Shown: positions 58,354 through 64,000 of the stretch, piece by piece
How positions within the stretch are numbered: the first letter of the stretch is position 1
Layout of the letters: each line of letters starts with the position of its first letter
Assembly (NCBI RefSeq): GCF_003063505.1
Contig: NZ_NERW01000003.1
Span: forward strand, 434,001 to 498,000
Length of the DNA: 64,000 bases
Direction of reading: 5' to 3'
Origin: Limnohabitans sp. T6-20
GTDB taxonomy: Bacteria; Pseudomonadota; Gammaproteobacteria; Burkholderiales; Burkholderiaceae_C
The notes under the pieces: model-generated
The model's database searches: none
Told to the model about the DNA's origin: nothing
The model's input: only the letters and a program-made list of their open reading frames with translations
Position numbers and translations under genes: made by a program

Positions 58354-60924
58354 ATGGAAGTGTCAAGAATTCGCGCGCTGCGCGGTCCCAATTTGTGGAG
58401 CCGTCACACGGCCATTGAAGCCATCGTGACCTGCCCCGAGGCTGAACGCAGCCTGGTGGCCAACCACCCCATCGAGCAGCGCTTGCGCCGCATTTTTCCC
58501 GAAGTCGGCCCCATCGAGGGCAGCCGCTCGGGCCAAGCGCCGTCGATGGCCCATGCACTGGAAAAAGTCACGCTGGCCTTGCAAGCCCAGGCAGGATGCC
58601 CCGTCACATTCAGTCGAACCACGGCCACCGAAGAAGCGGGTGTTTACCAGGTTGTGGTCCAGTATTCCGAAGAAGCCGTGGGTCGCTTGGCACTGGAGCT
58701 GGCCGAGAAGCTTTGCCAGTCCGCCACGCAAGGTCATGGGTTTGACCTCGAAAGTGCTTTGGCCCAACTGCACGAATTGGACGAAGACGTGCGCTTGGGA
58801 CCGTCCACCGGCTCCATCGTCGATGCAGCCGTTGCACGGGGCGTTCCGTTCCGACGACTGACCGACGGCAGCTTGGTGCAATTTGGCTGGGGCTCGCAGC
58901 AGCGCCGCATTCAAGCGGCAGAAATTGACTCCACCAGCGCCATCGCCGAATCGATTGCACAAGACAAAGATCTGACCAAAAAATTGCTGCATGCCGCTGG
59001 CGTGCCCGTGCCCTTGGGCCGTCCGGCACAAACACCTGACGAAGCCTGGGCCATTGCCCTTGAAGTCGGTCTGCCCGTCGTGGTCAAGCCGCAAGACGGC
59101 AACCAAGGCAAAGGCGTCACGGTCAACATCACCGAGCGCACTGCGTTTGACAACGCCTACGCCACGGCCGAGCGCTATGGCACCGTGATGGTGGAGAAGT
59201 TTTTGCCTGGCCATGATTACCGCCTGCTGGTGGTGGGCAACAAACTGATCGCGGCAGCACGCCGCGAACCCCCTTTGGTGGTGGGCGATGGCAAGCACAC
59301 CGTGCGCCAATTGGTCGATCTGGTGAACGCCGATCCACGTCGCGGCACCGGTCATTCCACCTCCTTGACCAAAATCCGTTTTGACGACATCGCCATCGGC
59401 CGTTTGCACGCCCAGGATCTGGAGCCAGAATCGGTGCCCGAAAAAGGCCGCCGGGTCATCCTGCGCAACAACGCCAACCTGTCCACCGGCGGCAGCGCCA
59501 CCGATGTGACCGACGATGTGCACCCCGAAGTGGCTGCACGCGTGGTGGAGGCCGCCCAAATGGTGGGCCTCGATATTTGCGGTGTGGACGTGGTGTGCGA
59601 ATCTGTTTTGCGCCCCCTGGAAGAACAAAACGGCGGCATTGTCGAGGTCAATGCCGCCCCCGGCTTGCGCATGCACATCAGCCCGTCGTACGGCAAAGGC
59701 CGTGACGTGGGCAACGCCGTGATCGACCAGATGTTTCCCAACGGTGCCACTGGCCGCATCCCGGTGATTGCGGTCACCGGCACCAACGGCAAAACCACCA
59801 CTGTTCGCCTGACCGCCCACTTGCTCAAGGCACAAGGTCTGCGTGTGGGCATGACCAACACCGATGGCGTGTATGTGAACGGCCGCCAGACCGACTCAGG
59901 CGACTGCAGCGGCCCGCGCAGCGCCCGCAACGTGCTGATGCACCCCGATGTGGATGCCGCTGTTTTTGAAACCGCACGCGGCGGTCTGCTGCGCGAAGGC
60001 CTGGCCTTTGACCGCTGCAATGTGGCCATCGTCACCAACATGGGTGGTGGCGACCATCTGGGCCTGAACTACATCACCACGCTCGAAGACCTCTCGGTCT
60101 TGAAGCGCGTGATCGTGCTCAACGTGGAACAAAGCGGCATGGCTGTGCTCAATGCAGCCGATCCTGCCGTGGCCTCGATGGCACCGCACTGCCCGGGTGA
60201 TGTGACCTTTTTTGCACTCGACGCCAACCAGCCTGTGCTGGCCACGCACCGTGCCCAAGGCAAGCGTGTGGTGTTCACCGAAGACGGCCACATCGTGGCC
60301 CAAAAAGGCAAGCAGGTGTTCCGCATCCCGCTGGCACAGGTGCCACTGACCCGACAAGGTCAGATCGGTTTTCAGACCGAAAACGTCATGGCCTCGATTG
60401 GGGCCGCCTGGGCGGTGGGTGTGCCATGGGAAGCCATTGCGCAAGGTGTGGCCACGTTCATCAGCGATATCCAGGGCGTGCCCGGCCGGTTCAACGTGTT
60501 TGACTACAGGGGTGCCACCTTGATCGCCGACTACGGCCACAACCCGGATGCCATCCAGGCACTGGTGCAGGCGGTGGACAACATGCCTGCCAAAAAACGC
60601 ATGGTGGTCATCAGCGGTGCTGGCGACCGCCGCGACCAGGACATCCGCGACCAGACCAAAATCCTGGGCCAGGCTTTCGACGAGGTCTTGCTGTACCAGG
60701 ACGCCTGCCAGCGCGGACGCGAAGATGGCGAAGTGATTGCCTTGCTGCGCGAAGGCTTGCAAGGTGCGGCACGAACCACTTACGTGCAAGACATCCAGGG
60801 TGAGTTCAACGCCATTGACACGGCCTTGAGCCGCCTGTCCTCGGGCGACCTTTGCCTGATTCTGATTGACCAGGTGGAAGAGGCTTTGGCCTACATTGGT
60901 CAGAAGGTCGCATCCGCCAGCTGA
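58354..60924 (+). CDS. cphA: Cyanophycin synthetase CphA
   Basis: An 856-residue two-domain synthetase that polymerises arginine and aspartate into multi-L-arginyl-poly-L-aspartate, a nitrogen store. The N-terminal domain (RALRGPNLWSRHTAIEA) is followed by ATP-grasp (KPQDGNQGKGVTV), which adds Asp, and the Mur ligase-like domain with P-loop VTGTNGKTTT at about 474-483, which adds Arg. The conserved GHNPDAIQALVQAVDN motif lies near the C-terminus. I start at 58354 (MEVSRIRALRG) because upstream in-frame codons overlap the preceding gene. The gap to the cphA-like gene is 47 bases. Confidence 0.96.
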   Translation: MEVSRIRALRGPNLWSRHTAIEAIVTCPEAERSLVANHPIEQRLRRIFPEVGPIEGSRSGQAPSMAHALEKVTLALQAQAGCPVTFSRTTATEEAGVYQVVVQYSEEAVGRLALELAEKLCQSATQGHGFDLESALAQLHELDEDVRLGPSTGSIVDAAVARGVPFRRLTDGSLVQFGWGSQQRRIQAAEIDSTSAIAESIAQDKDLTKKLLHAAGVPVPLGRPAQTPDEAWAIALEVGLPVVVKPQDGNQGKGVTVNITERTAFDNAYATAERYGTVMVEKFLPGHDYRLLVVGNKLIAAARREPPLVVGDGKHTVRQLVDLVNADPRRGTGHSTSLTKIRFDDIAIGRLHAQDLEPESVPEKGRRVILRNNANLSTGGSATDVTDDVHPEVAARVVEAAQMVGLDICGVDVVCESVLRPLEEQNGGIVEVNAAPGLRMHISPSYGKGRDVGNAVIDQMFPNGATGRIPVIAVTGTNGKTTTVRLTAHLLKAQGLRVGMTNTDGVYVNGRQTDSGDCSGPRSARNVLMHPDVDAAVFETARGGLLREGLAFDRCNVAIVTNMGGGDHLGLNYITTLEDLSVLKRVIVLNVEQSGMAVLNAADPAVASMAPHCPGDVTFFALDANQPVLATHRAQGKRVVFTEDGHIVAQKGKQVFRIPLAQVPLTRQGQIGFQTENVMASIGAAWAVGVPWEAIAQGVATFISDIQGVPGRFNVFDYRGATLIADYGHNPDAIQALVQAVDNMPAKKRMVVISGAGDRRDQDIRDQTKILGQAFDEVLLYQDACQRGREDGEVIALLREGLQGAARTTYVQDIQGEFNAIDTALSRLSSGDLCLILIDQVEEALAYIGQKVASAS

Positions 60925-60939
60925 CGGCTAAAGCCCGTC

Positions 60940-60965
60940 GACAGGGCTGCCGATGCGGCCCTGTC
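60940..60965 (+). terminator. Hairpin after cphA
   Basis: GACAGGGC (60940-60947) pairs with GCCCTGTC (60958-60965), followed by a weak TTCAA tract. It lies 16 bases after the cphA stop and before the convergent acyltransferase gene. Confidence 0.5.
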
Positions 60966-60979
60966 TTCAACGCAAGCGT

Positions 60980-62179
60980 TCAGGCCAGCGCCATGGCCAG
61001 CCCACCGCTCAACACAAACGCCAGCTGCCACAGCAGCAAATGACCCCAGGTGGCAGGCCTGCGCTCCACTGCACGGTAAAGCACCGAACCGGCACACAGC
61101 GACAAGGCAAACGAGAGACACATGCCCGCCAGATTGGCCCATGGGTCTTGCCAATCGGCTTGGTACCAAGCTGCGCTCACCAGCAAGCTGACCGCAAAGT
61201 GCACCAGAAAGACCGAATACGATTTTTCTGCCAGGCTTGAGATGGCGCGTTGCCAGCGCGCACCCACAGATGCAACAGCCGCGGACGCCGCACCGGGTGC
61301 AGCGATGGGTGGCAAGGCCGCCAGCATCAAGGCCAAGCCCCAAGCCAGGCCCATGCGCATGCGCGGCTCCAGCCACAAAGCGAACAGCCCCAACACAAAA
61401 ATGATGGACCATCCTTTGGCCGTGATGCGACTCAGGCGAACCCGGTAAGCCAGCATGCCCAAACCATAAGAGCCAAAGAAATACAAGCCCTGAACATCCA
61501 GGTTGTCCTGACGGTTCCACCAGTCCAACGACAAAGCGGACAAGAGCAACCACAACAACACCGTCAACCCACGCAGATTGAACCGAGGCTGCCACCGTTG
61601 AATTTGACCGGCCAACCAGACACAGCCCACAGCAATGGCAAACAACTGGAAATCAATGGCCACATACCAGATGCCCGCAGACAAGGCAGGCACACCCAGC
61701 AGGTCTTGCAGCATCAACGCGTGCACCACCAGCGTCCAAACGCGGGGGGCATCGGACAAAGAGTCATGCGGGTACCAAGGCCGAACCAGCGCCGTCACGC
61801 ACACGGTGAATGTGAGCGCGGCCATCAAAGGAATGGCCAGCCGCAAATACCTTTTGGCCAGCAAATGGGGCACGGAAAAGTGGGCGGACAAGCTTTGTGC
61901 ACTCACCGGCACAAACCGCAAAAGCTGCGCTGCGCTGAGGAAACCCGCCACCACCAGAAAAGCCTGAACAGCCAGTTGGCCGTGGTTATAAAGCGCAGCG
62001 AAAGGGTCTGGCGCCAGCCACATGACCCGGTCAAACATGGGGCTGTACACCGCCAGGTGATGCCAGACGATGAGCACGCAGCCGATGGCTTTGATCACAT
62101 CCAGTAAAAACCAACGGCCTCCATCACTGGAGGCCGTTGCAGGGGAAAAATGACGAATCGAATCCAAATCAGCTTTCAA
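60980..62179 (-). CDS. Acyltransferase 3 family membrane protein
   Basis: A 399-residue integral membrane acyltransferase with about ten hydrophobic segments. RWFLLDVIKAIGCVLIVWHH contains the conserved His-His region of the family, and VFLVHFAVSLLVSA lies near the end. Such enzymes O-acylate sugars, lipids or peptidoglycan. The frame starts at 62179, but codons for about residues 14-23 form a perfect hairpin followed by TTTTT on this strand; the true start could be further in. Converges with cphA. Substrate unknown. Confidence 0.78.
   Translation of the reverse strand: MKADLDSIRHFSPATASSDGGRWFLLDVIKAIGCVLIVWHHLAVYSPMFDRVMWLAPDPFAALYNHGQLAVQAFLVVAGFLSAAQLLRFVPVSAQSLSAHFSVPHLLAKRYLRLAIPLMAALTFTVCVTALVRPWYPHDSLSDAPRVWTLVVHALMLQDLLGVPALSAGIWYVAIDFQLFAIAVGCVWLAGQIQRWQPRFNLRGLTVLLWLLLSALSLDWWNRQDNLDVQGLYFFGSYGLGMLAYRVRLSRITAKGWSIIFVLGLFALWLEPRMRMGLAWGLALMLAALPPIAAPGAASAAVASVGARWQRAISSLAEKSYSVFLVHFAVSLLVSAAWYQADWQDPWANLAGMCLSFALSLCAGSVLYRAVERRPATWGHLLLWQLAFVLSGGLAMALA
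62108..62138 (-). terminator. Rho-independent terminator-like hairpin overlapping the acyltransferase 5' end
   Basis: On the minus strand AACGGCCTCCA, a 4-base loop and TGGAGGCCGTT form a perfect 11-base-pair stem, followed by GGTTTTT. It lies about 50 bases after the stop of the upstream nitronate monooxygenase-like gene and inside the first codons of the acyltransferase frame. Confidence 0.65.
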
Positions 62180-62188
62180 CAGTTCCCA

Positions 62189-63142
62189 TCAAAGCGCCAG
62201 TCTGGCGCGTGCAGCTGAGTATTCTCGCTTGAATTTGGCCACCAAATCGGCCGTGCTTTGCACCGCCTGGATGGCCCCAATGCCCTGACCGCAACCCCAG
62301 ATGTCTTTCCAGGCTTTTTTGGCATCACCGCCAAAATTCATTTTGGTTGGATCGGACTCGGGCAGGTTCTCGGGGTCCAGGCCCGCCGCGCGGATCGATG
62401 GCGCCAGGTAATTGCCGTGCACGCCTGTGAACAGGTTGCTGTAGACGATGTCATCCGAGTTGCTGTCGACGATGGCTTGCTTGTAGTCGTCTGCCGCACG
62501 CGCTTCGTGCGTGGCAATGAAGGCCGAGCCAATGTAGGCAAAGTCTGCGCCCATGGCTTGCGCGGCCAAAATGGCATCGCCCGAAGCGATCGAGCCCGAC
62601 AAAGCCACCGGACCGTCGAACCACTGGCGGATTTCCTGAATCAGGGCAAACGGGCTCTTGACACCCGCATGACCACCAGCACCTGCTGCCACGGCGATCA
62701 GACCATCAGCGCCTTTCTCGATGGCTTTGTGTGCATGCTTGTTGTTGATGACATCGTGCAGCACCACGCCACCATAGCTGTGTGCCGCCGCGTTGATCTC
62801 TTCGCGTGCACCCAAGGAAGTGATGATGATTGGCACCTTGTATTTCACGCACAAGGCCATGTCGTGCTCCAGACGGTCATTGCTCTTGTGCACGATCTGG
62901 TTGATGGCAAACGGTGCGGCAGGCTTGTCCGGGTTGGCTTTGTTGTAGGCGGCAAGTGCTTCGGTGATTTCAATCAACCACTCTTCAAGTTGCGCAGCAG
63001 GACGCGCATTGAGCGCCGGCATGGAGCCGACCACACCTGCTTTGCATTGCTCAATCACCAACTTGGGGTTGCTGATGATGAACAGGGGCGAAGCGATGGC
63101 AGGAAATGGCAGGTGGGCCAGAACGGGGGGCAACTTGGACAT
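62189..63142 (-). CDS. Nitronate monooxygenase / 2-nitropropane dioxygenase family flavoprotein
   Basis: A 317-residue FMN TIM-barrel enzyme. FPAIASPLFIISNPKLV at the N-terminus, the phosphate-binding AVAAGAGGHAGVKSPFALI and VALSGSIASGDAILAAQAMG are typical of the NMO/enoyl reductase II family. The family includes nitronate oxidases and FabK-like reductases. It is separated from the neighbouring acyl-CoA dehydrogenase gene by a terminator-like hairpin. Function on the specific substrate is unknown. Confidence 0.85.
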   Translation of the reverse strand: MSKLPPVLAHLPFPAIASPLFIISNPKLVIEQCKAGVVGSMPALNARPAAQLEEWLIEITEALAAYNKANPDKPAAPFAINQIVHKSNDRLEHDMALCVKYKVPIIITSLGAREEINAAAHSYGGVVLHDVINNKHAHKAIEKGADGLIAVAAGAGGHAGVKSPFALIQEIRQWFDGPVALSGSIASGDAILAAQAMGADFAYIGSAFIATHEARAADDYKQAIVDSNSDDIVYSNLFTGVHGNYLAPSIRAAGLDPENLPESDPTKMNFGGDAKKAWKDIWGCGQGIGAIQAVQSTADLVAKFKREYSAARARLAL

Positions 63143-63239
63143 GGGGTCTCCTCAAATGATGAACTGATTGTGTAAGACCGGAGCAGAGATGGCTGTCGGC
63201 GCGGAGACACGCCAGCCAACATGCAACCGCCCAAAACCA

Positions 63240-63267
63240 ACAGGCCCGCCCGAAGGTGCGGGCCTGT
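63240..63267 (-). terminator. Terminator-like hairpin upstream of the nitronate monooxygenase-like gene
   Basis: ACAGGCCCGC (63240-63249) pairs with GCGGGCCTGT (63258-63267). On the minus strand it is followed by TGGTTTT. It lies about 27 bases after the acyl-CoA dehydrogenase stop and would end that transcript. Confidence 0.65.
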
Positions 63268-63293
63268 CAGGCTTCAGCCGTGGACAGGCAAAC

Positions 63294-64000
63294 TCAGAAC
63301 GCGTCGAGCGCCAGTTCCGTCACGCTGCCTGCGCCTTCGACGATGCTGTCGCGGATGCCGGGCACCTTGGACAGGATGTGGTCGGCGTAGAAACGCGCTG
63401 TCGTGACCTTGCTGGCCATGAAAGCGGCGTCTTGGGCTTGTGCCTCGGGTGTCAAGGCCACCAGCATGGCGCGGCCCATCTGCCAGCCTGCCATCAGGTT
63501 GCCGGTGAGCATCAGGTAAGGCACGCTGCCTGCGAACACGTCGTTGGGCTTGGCTTTGGTGTTGCCTGCCACGAAGTTGACCACGTCCACAAAGGCTTCG
63601 CGGGCGGCCTTCAGGCGCTTGGCCATGGCCTGCGCGTCGGCGTTGCCAGAGGCCACCAGTTGCGCCTCGGTTTGGGCCACTTGATCGGCCAGGGCTTTGG
63701 CGGTTTGACCACCGTCGCGCGAGGTCTTGCGACCGACCAGGTCGTTGGCCTGGATGGCGGTGGTGCCTTCGTAAATGGTCAGGATCTTGGCGTCGCGGTA
63801 GTACTGGGCGCAGCCGGTTTCTTCGATGAAGCCCATGCCGCCGTGCACCTGCACGCCCAAGCTGGTGACTTCCAGGCTCATCTCGGTGCTGTAGCCCTTG
63901 ACCAGCGGCACCATGAATTCATAGAAGGACTGGTTTTGCTTGCGCACTTCGGCATCGGGGTGGTGGTGCGCGGCATCGTAGGCGGCGGCGGCCACCGAGG
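63294..64000 (-). CDS. Acyl-CoA dehydrogenase, C-terminal part (gene continues beyond the window)
   Basis: The 3' end of an acyl-CoA dehydrogenase gene, about 235 codons; the N-terminal part lies past 64000. The catalytic Glu is in LTIYEGTTAIQANDLVGRKT. VQVHGGMGFIEETGCAQYYR is the substrate-side motif. The C-terminal helices and the length of the visible part fit the large DmdC/AcdA-like type (about 600 residues), similar in type to the one at 42309. The substrate cannot be told. It is transcribed leftward and ends before a hairpin. Confidence 0.85.
   Translation of the reverse strand, partial: SVAAAAYDAAHHHPDAEVRKQNQSFYEFMVPLVKGYSTEMSLEVTSLGVQVHGGMGFIEETGCAQYYRDAKILTIYEGTTAIQANDLVGRKTSRDGGQTAKALADQVAQTEAQLVASGNADAQAMAKRLKAAREAFVDVVNFVAGNTKAKPNDVFAGSVPYLMLTGNLMAGWQMGRAMLVALTPEAQAQDAAFMASKVTTARFYADHILSKVPGIRDSIVEGAGSVTELALDAF

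Overview
The window looks like the chromosome of a high-GC betaproteobacterium, most likely Burkholderiales and Comamonadaceae-like (Limnohabitans, Rhodoferax or Hydrogenophaga type). This is inferred from the Bug-type periplasmic binding proteins, the protocatechuate 4,5-cleavage (lig/pmd) genes, the paired cyanophycin synthetases and the DUF4148 protein; no rRNA or other decisive marker is present. It is densely coded, with no gene-free stretch over 300 bases. I see no tRNA, rRNA, phage, intact insertion sequence or CRISPR array.

Layout. (1) 1-6743, plus strand: a cassette for alicyclic acids, badH (3' end only), badI, aliB, aliA, a Bug binding protein, badK and a 3-hydroxyisobutyrate dehydrogenase-like gene. 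Together they convert cyclohexanecarboxylate to pimeloyl-CoA. (2) 6740-15888, minus strand: the protocatechuate 4,5-cleavage operon ligJ-ligK-ligI-ligA-ligB-ligC, followed by an MFS transporter, an AroE-type dehydrogenase, a second Bug protein and a thioesterase. A LysR regulator (16036-16947) diverges from it. (3) 17040-24887, minus strand: a GntR/FCD regulator, a complete Liv-type ABC importer, vanillate demethylase oxygenase VanA with a stand-alone ferredoxin, and an AEC permease. (4) 25067-30861: mixed genes (chrA, uronate dehydrogenase, PhnA-like zinc protein, DUF4148 repeat protein, MATE pump, small unknowns). (5) 30990-44604: a divergent amidohydrolase, then a plus-strand run of enoyl-CoA hydratase, feruloyl-CoA synthetase, thiolase, HSD10-type dehydrogenase, thioesterase, a second Liv-type importer with fused permease and ATPase, an acyl-CoA dehydrogenase and a MarR regulator. 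(6) 44595-53160: OmpA lipoprotein, FAH-family enzyme, FKBP isomerase, grpE-dnaK-dnaJ and a beta-CASP nuclease. (7) 53179-60924: a cyanophycin locus with a DUF1854 protein, an unusual ABC exporter-type protein, a degenerate CphA-like protein and CphA. (8) 60980-64000: acyltransferase 3, a nitronate monooxygenase-like enzyme and the 3' end of an acyl-CoA dehydrogenase gene.

How they work together. Regions 5, 3 and 2 read as successive steps of lignin-derived aromatic catabolism. Phenylpropanoids such as ferulate would be imported, activated to CoA esters, and shortened by a beta-oxidation-like sequence to an aroyl-CoA and then, by thioesterase, to an acid such as vanillate. VanA would demethylate vanillate to protocatechuate, which the lig genes open and convert to pyruvate and oxaloacetate. 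Region 1 adds a separate alicyclic-acid route. Each aromatic module has its own regulator (MarR, GntR, LysR).

A family of REP-like palindromes with TGTAGGAGGC/TGTGGGAGCG arms sits in many gaps, especially inside the lig and phenylpropanoid operons. The points I consider most worth testing are the VanA partner that lacks a reductase, the N-terminal module and zinc ribbon on the cyanophycin-linked ABC protein, the degenerate CphA-like paralogue, the REP family, the candidate operators, and a terminator-like hairpin inside the 5' end of the acyltransferase gene.
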